Assembly: GCA_002719615.1 (NCBI GenBank)
Contig: PBHZ01000015.1
Coordinates: 82,426 to 89,475 of the forward strand
Origin: Methanobacteriota archaeon
GTDB taxonomy: Archaea; Thermoplasmatota; Poseidoniia; Poseidoniales; Thalassarchaeaceae
Direction of reading: 5' to 3'
Length of the DNA stretch: 7,050 bases
The notes under the pieces are model-generated. The model did no database searches. It had not been told where the DNA came from and saw nothing but the letters and a program-made list of their open reading frames with translations. A program made the translations under genes and the position numbers. Positions 1 through 5,892 of this stretch are shown one piece after another. Position 1 is the first letter of the stretch. Each line of letters opens with the position of its first letter.

Positions 1-61
1 TCTTCACTTTTCATGAGTATTCTGAAGCAGTATTATTATTAGAATTATCATGGAAAAATAC

Positions 62-81
62 TTTAAAGCGATATATATTTA
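62..81 (+). promoter_or_regulatory. Candidate archaeal TATA-type promoter for the aldo/keto reductase
   Basis: A run of alternating A/T with a TTTAAAG-GCG-ATATATATTTA character lies 65-84 bases upstream of the chosen start codon. If the AT-rich box at 70-81 binds TBP, transcription would begin near 100 and leave a leader of about 40-45 bases, which fits the SD site at 133-136. The whole region is AT-rich, so such a box can arise by chance; this is a position-based inference only. Confidence 0.3.
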
Positions 82-132
82 CTGATTATTATACCGCAAT
101 CTTGAAACACATTAGTTGTCTAACTACATTAT

Positions 133-136
133 GGAG
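133..136 (+). promoter_or_regulatory. SD site (GGAG) that decides the reductase start
   Basis: GGAG at 133-136 lies 9 bases before ATG 146, a normal distance. The upstream in-frame candidates are TTG 116 and ATG 131. The SD would lie inside the reading frame of both, and neither has a clear SD of its own. The protein from ATG 146 begins MYYRMMGNTGLQVS, the usual N-terminus of this reductase family. Confidence 0.6.
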
Positions 137-145
137 AGTGATGGC

Positions 146-1216
146 ATGTACTATAGAATGATGGGAAATACAGGTTTACAGGTTTCTGTACTATCTTATG
201 GCTTTTGGGCAACTTATGGCGTTAAGGATAGTTTGTTACAAGAAAAAGGTATTGAAATGGCAAAAAAATGTATGACAATTGCAAGAGATGCTGGCGTAAA
301 TTGTTTTGACCACGCAGAAGCTTACGGCAATCCAAATGGAGAAGCTGAAAGGCTATTTGGAATCGCACTATCAGAACTGAAAGAACAAGATCCGGAGAAG
401 TGGAGAAGGTCAGAATTAATAATAACTACAAAGATATTTTGGGGAGGGAATGGAGCAAATGAATCTGGACTATCCAGAAAGCATATATTGGAAGGTTTAG
501 ATGCCAGTTTAGAACGACTTCAACTTGATTATGTAGACATGGTTTTCTGTCATAGACCTGACCCATTGACTCCAACTTCTACAGTAGTAAGGGCCATGAA
601 TGATGCTGTAAGAAATGGCTGGGCTACCTCATGGGGTACTTCGGAATGGTCAGCTGCACAAATAATGGAAGCGATATGGTTTGCTAAATCAGAAGGTCTG
701 GAACCTCCAATGTTTGAACAGCCGCAATATAATATGCTTCATAGGCAACGATTTGAACAAGAATATTTTCCTCTTTTTAAACCGCCTTATAATTATGGAA
801 CAACAATTTGGTCTCCACTTCGTTCAGGTTTCCTCACTGGAAAATATAATGATGGCATTCCAAAAGGATCTAGGCCTACGCAGGAAGGATATGAGTGGTT
901 GATTGAGGATCTAGAAAATCGAAAAAGAGAAGGACAAATTGAGATTGTTAAGAAATTGAGTGAATATGCCGCAGATAAATTTGAGTGTTCTACTGCACAA
1001 TTAGCCCTAGCTTGGTGTCTAAAAAACTCTAATGTGAGTACAATTCTCTTGGGAGCAACCAAACCAGAACAGATGGAAGAAAACCTGGGATGTATTGGAG
1101 TTGCAAAAAGAATGAATGATAATCATTTAGCCGAAATAGATTTAATTCTTGGGAACAAACCTGAAGATTGGACAGGATATGGCGGAGCAGGAGCCCGAGA
1201 CATCAGAACAATGTAA
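146..1216 (+). CDS. Aldo/keto reductase, Kv-beta (AKR6) family
   Basis: Predicted soluble NADPH-dependent oxidoreductase of 356 residues, a TIM barrel that reduces aldehydes or ketones; the physiological substrate cannot be read from sequence. The catalytic tetrad is complete: Asp55 and Tyr60 (FDHAEAYG), Lys96 (ITTKIFWGG) and His136 (CHRPDP). Cofactor-site residues known from animal Kv-beta2 are nearly all present: Gln192, WSPL at 222-225, Lys233, Arg243, and Gln309, Glu312, Asn313 in GATKPEQMEENLG. The blocks WRRS..ITTKIFWGG, GLSRKHI.EGL, SLERLQL.YVD and LALAWCL are strikingly like eukaryotic Kv-beta. Unlike Kv-beta2, which has Asn, the fourth catalytic position is His, so normal turnover is expected. 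The start is ATG 146 on family N-terminus and SD spacing; a TTG at 116 would add ten residues. No potassium channel gene is adjacent, so a channel role is not supported here. Family assignment is very secure; substrate is unknown. Confidence 0.95.
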   Translation: MYYRMMGNTGLQVSVLSYGFWATYGVKDSLLQEKGIEMAKKCMTIARDAGVNCFDHAEAYGNPNGEAERLFGIALSELKEQDPEKWRRSELIITTKIFWGGNGANESGLSRKHILEGLDASLERLQLDYVDMVFCHRPDPLTPTSTVVRAMNDAVRNGWATSWGTSEWSAAQIMEAIWFAKSEGLEPPMFEQPQYNMLHRQRFEQEYFPLFKPPYNYGTTIWSPLRSGFLTGKYNDGIPKGSRPTQEGYEWLIEDLENRKREGQIEIVKKLSEYAADKFECSTAQLALAWCLKNSNVSTILLGATKPEQMEENLGCIGVAKRMNDNHLAEIDLILGNKPEDWTGYGGAGARDIRTM

Positions 1217-1228
1217 AATAAGAACTAA

Positions 1229-1237
1229 TTATTTTTT
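1229..1237 (+). terminator. Candidate T-rich terminator after the reductase
   Basis: A T-rich stretch ending in six consecutive T residues (1232-1237) begins about a dozen bases after the reductase stop codon. Archaeal transcription commonly ends at T tracts without a hairpin, and I see no convincing stem here. The remaining intergenic sequence to 1341 presumably carries the helicase promoter. Weak TATA-like words occur near 1236-1246 and 1281-1288, but none stands out. Confidence 0.25.
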
Positions 1238-1341
1238 AAGATATAGAATTATTTTGAGTTAAGATTGGTGTCATAGAGAGTGTATAACATACTAACTATG
1301 CTAAATAGAATATCGAAGCGGGGAACGATTAGGGATGCTTC

Positions 1342-2760
1342 TTGGTTCTATTTTCAGACTTAGGAATCGGTCCCGATTTGGTGCATGCATTAGAGAAGCA
1401 GGGAATATCTGAACCCTTTGAAGTTCAAAGAGAATCTATACCTGATTCAATACTTGGTCATGATGTTTGTTGTAGAGCACCTACCGGATCGGGAAAAACT
1501 CTAGCTTTTGGTTTACCTCTCTTAGCACGGACTCAATTAGCCAAAAGTAAAAGTCCAACTTCTCTAATTTTAACTCCCACAAGGGAGTTAGCAGAACAAA
1601 TATGCAGTGTCCTGAAACCATTAGCTAAAGCGATAGGAATAAACGTACTATCTGTCTATGGAGGAGTTTCTTACAGGAATCAATTACGTGGACTTGAAGA
1701 TGGAGTAGAAATATTGGTTGCATGCCCCGGAAGATTACTGGATTTAATCGATAGAAAAGCCCTAACATTAAAACATGCTAATATTATTGTTTTAGATGAG
1801 GCAGATAGAATGGCAGATATGGGGTTTATGGAACCGGTCTGTAGAATAATAGAAATGTGTTCTAAAGAACGTCAAACTACATTATTTAGTGCCACTCTTG
1901 ATAACGAAGTTGCCGAGATAGTAGAAAAATATCAAAATAATCCGATTACCATCGAAGTTGGCCCAGAAGAAGTAAGTATCGAAAATATGGAGCATTATTT
2001 CTGGAAAGTAAAGAATCACAAAAGAGTTGACGTTACTGCAGATATCGTCATAAAATCAGGGAGAAGCATAGTTTTCTGCAAGACCAGAAGAGGAGTTGAC
2101 CGTTTAGAAGAAGATTTGATAGAAAAAGGAATTGCATGCACTCCAATTCACGGAGGATTAAATCAAAATCAAAGAGATCGGGCAATGCGCAAATTCAGTA
2201 CAGGCAGAACTATGGTATTAATTGCTACAGATGTTGCTTCTAGAGGAATAGATGTTGAAGGAATAAATTGTGTTATTAATTTTGACCCTCCAGAGAATGG
2301 AAAAGCGTACAAACATAGAGGCGGGAGAACGGCAAGAGCGGGGACTAGTGGAACTGTAGTATCTTTTGTTCCTAAGTCGAAAGAGAGAATTTATTCAAGA
2401 ATACAAAAAGAAGTTGGGATAAAATACAGATTTACACTTCCTCAAATAGAAGTACTAAATGAAAATGAATTTGAATTAGTATCTCCTGAAAAAGGAGACC
2501 GTAGCGACAGAAAAAGTAGAAGGAGCAGAAATAGAGGTCGGAATCGTATATCCAAAAATAAGCGAAAATTTTCATCTAGAGATAAACAAAAACATAGTCC
2601 TTATGGAGGGAACAAATCCAAGAGAAGAGGTGGCGATATTAAAGGAAGAAAGAAGAATAGAAATGATTCAAAAAAGGACTCTAAATTATCAGAGAGTGGT
2701 AAAAATAGAAGTCGATCAAGACCTAAAAATAAACGTAAAAAGTCTAATTATAGATCATAA
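1342..2760 (+). CDS. DEAD-box RNA helicase with basic C-terminal tail
   Basis: ATP-dependent RNA helicase of 472 residues, predicted cytosolic, remodelling structured RNA or RNPs. Motifs in order: FSDLG and Q motif (4-8, FEVQ 26-29), Walker A APTGSGKT (46-53), PTRELAEQ (79-86), CPGR (128-131, usually TPGR), DEAD (152-155), SAT (183-185), IVFCKTR (243-249), ATDVASRGID (295-304) and HRGGRTARAG (325-334). Both RecA-like domains are intact. Residues about 385-472 form a low-complexity tail rich in Lys, Arg, Ser and Asn, typical of nonspecific RNA binding. In frame, a TAG at 1330 is followed only by GGA TGC TTC before TTG 1342, and FSDLG begins three codons after the TTG. TTG is therefore the only reasonable start, with a weak SD (AGGG, 1331-1334). 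The exact RNA target is unknown. Specific names such as rhlE, deaD or csdA are not assigned because the tail and family branch do not settle it. Confidence 0.95.
   Translation: MVLFSDLGIGPDLVHALEKQGISEPFEVQRESIPDSILGHDVCCRAPTGSGKTLAFGLPLLARTQLAKSKSPTSLILTPTRELAEQICSVLKPLAKAIGINVLSVYGGVSYRNQLRGLEDGVEILVACPGRLLDLIDRKALTLKHANIIVLDEADRMADMGFMEPVCRIIEMCSKERQTTLFSATLDNEVAEIVEKYQNNPITIEVGPEEVSIENMEHYFWKVKNHKRVDVTADIVIKSGRSIVFCKTRRGVDRLEEDLIEKGIACTPIHGGLNQNQRDRAMRKFSTGRTMVLIATDVASRGIDVEGINCVINFDPPENGKAYKHRGGRTARAGTSGTVVSFVPKSKERIYSRIQKEVGIKYRFTLPQIEVLNENEFELVSPEKGDRSDRKSRRSRNRGRNRISKNKRKFSSRDKQKHSPYGGNKSKRRGGDIKGRKKNRNDSKKDSKLSESGKNRSRSRPKNKRKKSNYRS
2670..2741 (-). terminator. Candidate T tracts ending the minus-strand cluster inside the helicase tail
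   Basis: On the minus strand, transcripts leaving the 134-residue gene run straight into the antisense of the helicase 3' end. Lys codons of the basic tail give A runs on the plus strand at 2670-2675, 2701-2705, 2725-2729 and 2737-2741. These read as T5-T6 tracts on the minus strand, the nearest about 20 bases past the stop codon. T-tract termination without a hairpin is established for archaea; its use here is inference. Confidence 0.25.
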
Positions 2761-3165
2761 TTAAATTATATCTTCAATTAATTGGAGTTTTAGTAATCTT
2801 TTAGCTGCACTGTAATGAATGTGTTTGAATGCAACTTTGACTTGTCCACCTTCAAATGGCTCTTCAATTGTAGGCTGACCACCCCTAAAAAGACCCATTA
2901 CTGTGGTATAGGCATCTACTCCTATGTGTGCTTCAATATTATAAATAGCTGATTCGGCTCCTTGATCCTCCAAATCATCCCCCTCCCCTCCGTGTAAAAT
3001 AGTTCTTTGTATTCTTCTTTCTACACTTACTGTGATTTCGGAACATGGTATTTCCATCTCAACTTCAGAGTCACTTCTTATTTCCAACAGAGAGGTCTCT
3101 CCTGCATCTTTTATTGGGCCTTTTATCAACAATATTTGGGGGTTTTTCTTTGATATTTCTGTCAT
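2761..3165 (-). CDS. Small soluble protein of unknown function, last gene of the membrane cluster
   Basis: A 134-residue protein that I do not recognise with confidence. It has no signal peptide or membrane segment and alternates short hydrophobic strands with charged turns, so a mainly beta fold is likely. Residues 50-131 run from a basic stretch (ERRIQRT) through GGEGDDLEDQGAESAIYNIEAHI to a Gly/Pro/Glu-rich turn (RGGQPTIEEPFEGG) and a strand ending in LLKLQLIED. That order loosely recalls phage-tail proteins of the P2 gpU / DNA-circularisation N-domain type (EDLG..A..Y.I.....DY....LF..G...., then L.L.ED). This is an impression, not a search result. The single Cys is at 41. Translation starts at ATG 3165 with a clear SD 8 bases upstream, 18 bases after the preceding gene, so it is probably co-transcribed with the two membrane proteins. 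Its stop codon directly abuts that of the helicase on the other strand. Confidence 0.8.
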   Translation of the reverse strand: MTEISKKNPQILLIKGPIKDAGETSLLEIRSDSEVEMEIPCSEITVSVERRIQRTILHGGEGDDLEDQGAESAIYNIEAHIGVDAYTTVMGLFRGGQPTIEEPFEGGQVKVAFKHIHYSAAKRLLKLQLIEDII

Positions 3166-3173
3166 TTTTTTTT

Positions 3174-3177
3174 CTCC
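3174..3177 (-). promoter_or_regulatory. SD site embedded in A homopolymers
   Basis: On the minus strand the leader reads about eight A, then GGAG, then about eight A, then ATG 3165. The SD lies 8 bases before the start. The upstream A run includes the stop codon of the preceding gene (TAA, 3184-3186). Such an unstructured leader should leave the site open to ribosomes. The homopolymers are also prone to length variation. Confidence 0.7.
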
Positions 3178-3183
3178 TTTTTT

Positions 3184-3918
3184 TTAATTATTATATACCG
3201 CTTTTGCTCTGAAAGTATGAACTTCAACTAAAATCGTAATCTCTTCATCATCGTCCTGCGATACTGGACCTAATTGATCAACAGAGTTAACATCTAGTTC
3301 TACAGCAATGGAAAGTATTCCTTCTCCCCATCCATCTAAATTCCAAGGCATTAGCGCTTGGTATTCATTGGGCGAATTTGAAGATTGATTATTACCGGTA
3401 TAATCAGGATAAATTTGAAGGTAAAGGTAAATATCTTCGCAACTACTATCTTGACCAGTCAAATTATTTCCTTCATAATCCCATTGTGCAGTCAAATCGT
3501 TTACCTCTATATCTCCCGCAATAGCATCACATTGTACTAAAGGATCGGTAAGGTCAGTATTTTCATCAGCTTCTGGTATAATAGTAATATTAACTGCACC
3601 ATAAAAATAGCCATCCCTTATAGGAAAATCTTCCATAAAAAAATCAATTACTTTATTTTCTTCATCCTGCCAAACTTCTGTGTGCTCAGCGGTCAGAATT
3701 TCTGTTTCAAAATCTATTCTCCAATCCTCTGATGTAGTTGCATAAATAGCATCATCATAATAATTTTTATTCCAATCAAAAGCATGCATACTACCTAATA
3801 AAAATAATATTGTAATAAATATGGTAGTTATCATGTTTGACTCTCTCAAAGAGAAAATTTCATCAAAAACCTGCCTTAAATCTCCAGTGAAGTCTTCTAT
3901 CTTTTTTTCTTCAGACAT
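3184..3918 (-). CDS. Single-pass membrane-anchored protein with acidic exported domain, function unknown
   Basis: A 244-residue protein not matching any family I know. Residues 1-28 are a charged segment, probably cytosolic. Residues 29-47 are one strongly hydrophobic segment (ITTIFITILFLLG) that would act as a signal anchor. Residues 48-244 are acidic, rich in Asp, Glu, Asn and Tyr, with beta-strand-like patterns, and probably face outward. Cys130 and Cys160 are the only cysteines in that domain and could form a disulfide. Asn-X-Ser/Thr sequons at Asn110, Asn152 and Asn177 could be glycosylated in an archaeon. The end (about 200-240) has two or three clear alternating hydrophobic strands. 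The gene starts 9 bases after the 456-residue membrane protein, with its SD overlapping that gene's stop codon, so the two are probably made together and may interact. Cleavage near residue 46 is possible but lacks a good signal-peptidase site. Confidence 0.85.
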   Translation of the reverse strand: MSEEKKIEDFTGDLRQVFDEIFSLRESNMITTIFITILFLLGSMHAFDWNKNYYDDAIYATTSEDWRIDFETEILTAEHTEVWQDEENKVIDFFMEDFPIRDGYFYGAVNITIIPEADENTDLTDPLVQCDAIAGDIEVNDLTAQWDYEGNNLTGQDSSCEDIYLYLQIYPDYTGNNQSSNSPNEYQALMPWNLDGWGEGILSIAVELDVNSVDQLGPVSQDDDEEITILVEVHTFRAKAVYNN

Positions 3919-3922
3919 TTTC

Positions 3923-3928
3923 TCACCT
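3923..3928 (-). promoter_or_regulatory. SD site overlapping the upstream stop codon
   Basis: On the minus strand AGGTGA (3928 down to 3923) lies 4 bases before ATG 3918, matching the 3' half of the full AGGAGGTGA consensus at the right distance. Its first two bases are the last two of the TAG stop (3929-3927) of the 456-residue gene. Ribosomes terminating there would sit on the next start, an arrangement typical of translational coupling. Confidence 0.75.
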
Positions 3929-5297
3929 AATTATGAATACCCATTGAATCAAATAATACAGCCAAAAGAAGGCCATAGATAATTAAAGATGCGGTTATGA
4001 TTGAAAAAACCAAATATTCTTTATTTTCAATATTTGGATTGTATATTTTCAATATTGTTCCTATGGCTTCTACGGAGTTAGATTTGTCTGTAATCATTTT
4101 ATCCATTATTTTCTCTTCCCATCCAATGAAAAGAACTACCCCTCCAGCAAATAATGCAGAAGTTACCATCTCAGGTATTGGAAGAACGATCTGTACCATC
4201 TCAATGAGACTTGAAGTTGCAACAAGTAAAAGCAATAATACCATTATTCTTGTGATAGATTTACTGTACTTAGAGTCAGTATCGACAATATTGTAGTTCA
4301 GAAGTATAAACATAAATATCAATGGCACTAGAAGATATACTGCGACTTGGTAAGTAAATGCATACCAATCTATGAAAGTTTGATTCCATTGCTGACATAT
4401 GGTCTCAACACATGAAGTAGCAGTATCCATAACTACAACTGTCAATAAGAACCATATCACTCCTATAATAAATATTATACTCATTGAAACTGTTAATCCA
4501 TTGATGCCTTTGTAGTATGCACGCCATAATTCTCCAAAGAATAATATGAGAAATGTCAGACCTGATAAAGTCATTCCGAAAGATGTGAAGATAGTAGTAC
4601 TAATCTCGGTTTGTGAGACTGTACCCAAAAATACTCCATCCTCTACTATCCATCTTGCATGATATATTTTGCTTAGTCCTGTTAAATTTTGTAACCAGAA
4701 TATTAACAACTGAACTTTGAGTCCTAGAATTAATAATAGAGCTAAAGCTGAAACTTCTCTTGCTCTTTCTTCATCATATTTTACTTCGCCAATAAGGAAT
4801 CTTAGATATATTGGTAACCAAATAAAATAGCATACCCAGTTAATCATTGATTTCATATCCCTATTAGCAAATTCGGTAAATATATCTAAAGGAATAATAA
4901 TTACCCCTAGAAGGATGATAATTGCTGTTGTAACTTTCAAAACATTATCCTTTTGAAGTATTGGATAAGGATAAACTAAAGGTAAAATACAGGCCAAACA
5001 TAGGAAAATTGATTCCATTGCCTTCTCACCATATTTATGTGATGAATAATATATTTCAGCGAAAGCCCCGTCTAGGTAATCTTGAGTTGTAAAATCTTCA
5101 ATTTTTAAATCGATAATTGTTGCAAATGTATACTTTAATCCAAGAATTATCATCATCCAAGAAATAATATAGCCAGCGTATCTTTCATTCCACTCTTTTT
5201 CGAGAGATCTTTGAACCAATATTAATGCCATTACTCCTAGTGCGATATGAACTACTGCTGCAACTGGCAACAGTGCGTTGACAGCATCATCAGCCAT
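3927..5297 (-). CDS. Polytopic membrane protein, about 12 helices, function unknown
   Basis: A 456-residue integral membrane protein that I cannot assign to a family. Hydrophobic segments are visible at about 9-29, 41-63, 92-112, 121-143, 150-170, 181-203, 234-256, 268-290, 309-335, 350-372, 376-392 and 428-449, giving 11-12 helices. Larger loops lie at 64-91, 204-233, 291-308 and 393-427. Cys296 and Cys301 in the 291-308 loop (SCVETICQQW) sit close enough for a disulfide if the loop faces outward. I see no nucleotide-binding motif, histidine-kinase domain, transporter signature or obvious metal-binding cluster. A receptor, transporter or assembly platform are all possible. It is the first gene of a three-gene minus-strand cluster and has its own SD just before ATG 5297. 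The next in-frame ATG lies inside the first helix, so the start is fairly secure. Confidence 0.85.
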   Translation of the reverse strand: MADDAVNALLPVAAVVHIALGVMALILVQRSLEKEWNERYAGYIISWMMIILGLKYTFATIIDLKIEDFTTQDYLDGAFAEIYYSSHKYGEKAMESIFLCLACILPLVYPYPILQKDNVLKVTTAIIILLGVIIIPLDIFTEFANRDMKSMINWVCYFIWLPIYLRFLIGEVKYDEERAREVSALALLLILGLKVQLLIFWLQNLTGLSKIYHARWIVEDGVFLGTVSQTEISTTIFTSFGMTLSGLTFLILFFGELWRAYYKGINGLTVSMSIIFIIGVIWFLLTVVVMDTATSCVETICQQWNQTFIDWYAFTYQVAVYLLVPLIFMFILLNYNIVDTDSKYSKSITRIMVLLLLLVATSSLIEMVQIVLPIPEMVTSALFAGGVVLFIGWEEKIMDKMITDKSNSVEAIGTILKIYNPNIENKEYLVFSIITASLIIYGLLLAVLFDSMGIHN

Positions 5298-5430
5298 ACC
5301 CTCCCACTAATATTATTATAGATAATCTTTAGTCCTTTTTCGACATAAAAGATATGTTGATATTGAAATATAAATTTTAGATTGAAGATATATTGCAAAT
5401 AATTGAAATGCGGCACCATTTGCGACAACT
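5298..5430. promoter_or_regulatory. Divergent promoter region between membrane cluster and peroxiredoxin
   Basis: This 133-base gap separates two genes reading apart. The best TATA-like element is at about 5366-5378, AAATATAAATTTT on the plus strand and AAAATTTATATTT on the minus. It is nearly symmetric and could serve either direction. A start about 26 bases away would give leaders of about 30 bases for the peroxiredoxin and 45-50 for the membrane cluster. A second AT box, GATATATT near 5387-5394, is nearer the peroxiredoxin. I see no strong inverted repeat that would mark an operator. Confidence 0.4.
5299..5305 (-). promoter_or_regulatory. Close-set SD site of the 456-residue membrane protein
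   Basis: On the minus strand GGGAGGG is separated from ATG 5297 by a single T; measured from GGAGG the gap is 2 bases. The match to the SD core is strong but the spacing is shorter than the usual 5-8 bases, so initiation may be reduced. No alternative start in frame fits better. Confidence 0.5.
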
Positions 5431-5892
5431 ATGTTTAATGTAGGAGATAAAGCGCCCGATTTCACTTTGATGGCGTACGACAGATCGATGGTAAAACTCA
5501 GTGAACACCTAGGAAATAGAGTAATTCTAGCATTTTATCCGGCCGCCTTTACTGGAGTTTGTACTACTGAGATGTGCACATTTTCTGACTCAATGGCGAA
5601 ACTTTCTAATTCTAAGGCTATAATATTTGGAATATCTGTTGATAATGTTTTTGCAAATAAATTCTTTGCTGAAAAAAATGGTATCGAATTTCCCTTACTG
5701 TGTGATGTAGAAAGAATAGTAACTAAATCATTTGGGATTGAAATTGAAGATTTTGGGGCACCTGGTTATACAGCGAGCCAGCGATCCATATTCATAATTG
5801 AAGAAGATGGTTCAATTGGATATATTTGGATTGCAGAAAATCCAGGAGTTGAACCAAATTATTCTGAGATTTTAGATTATATTGAATCTTAA
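5431..5892 (+). CDS. Thiol peroxidase, BCP/AhpE-type peroxiredoxin
   Basis: A 153-residue cytosolic peroxiredoxin of the AhpC/TSA superfamily that reduces hydrogen peroxide and organic peroxides using thiols. The thioredoxin-like fold is visible: GDKAPDFTL (5-13), the catalytic loop PAAFTGVC (37-44) with peroxidatic Cys44 in the PxxxTxxC motif, and conserved Arg118 (SQRSIFII). Cys49 lies five residues after Cys44, as in BCP-type enzymes where that position resolves the sulfenic acid, so an atypical two-Cys mechanism is plausible. Cys91 is a further thiol. The end AENPGVEPNYSEI resembles archaeal members as I remember them. Length is normal for the family. ATG 5431 gives the standard N-terminus; ATG 5408 upstream is out of frame. 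No good SD precedes it, so a leaderless or weakly led message is possible. It is divergent from the membrane cluster and its stop directly abuts cysS. Confidence 0.95.
   Translation: MFNVGDKAPDFTLMAYDRSMVKLSEHLGNRVILAFYPAAFTGVCTTEMCTFSDSMAKLSNSKAIIFGISVDNVFANKFFAEKNGIEFPLLCDVERIVTKSFGIEIEDFGAPGYTASQRSIFIIEEDGSIGYIWIAENPGVEPNYSEILDYIES

Noticed and set aside
1..14. Possible minus-strand gene starting at ATG 14 and leaving the left edge
   Set aside because: Only four codons (MKSE) are visible and no SD precedes it; too little to support a gene, though a divergent neighbour is possible.
116..145. Ten-residue N-terminal extension of the reductase from TTG 116
   Set aside because: The family N-terminus begins at ATG 146, which has an SD at the right distance; the extension has no family match and would include the SD in coding sequence.
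681..902. Plus-strand open frame of 73 residues inside the reductase
   Set aside because: Overlaps conserved reductase codons in another frame and resembles no protein family.
793..1062. Minus-strand open frame of 89 residues inside the reductase
   Set aside because: Lies wholly antisense to a strongly conserved gene, with no family resemblance or SD; a shadow frame.
1217..1341. A small RNA or tRNA between reductase and helicase
   Set aside because: No tRNA-like arms, conserved TTCGA loop or strong hairpin is visible in these 125 bases.
1335..1411. ATG 1335 as the helicase start with a frameshift
   Set aside because: The peptide (MLLGSIFRL...) has no helicase resemblance and reaches a stop within about 25 codons, while the TTG frame gives the standard N-terminus.
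3997..4296. Plus-strand open frame of 99 residues antisense to the 456-residue membrane protein
   Set aside because: The opposite strand carries a much longer frame with consistent membrane helices, a start with SD and operon spacing.
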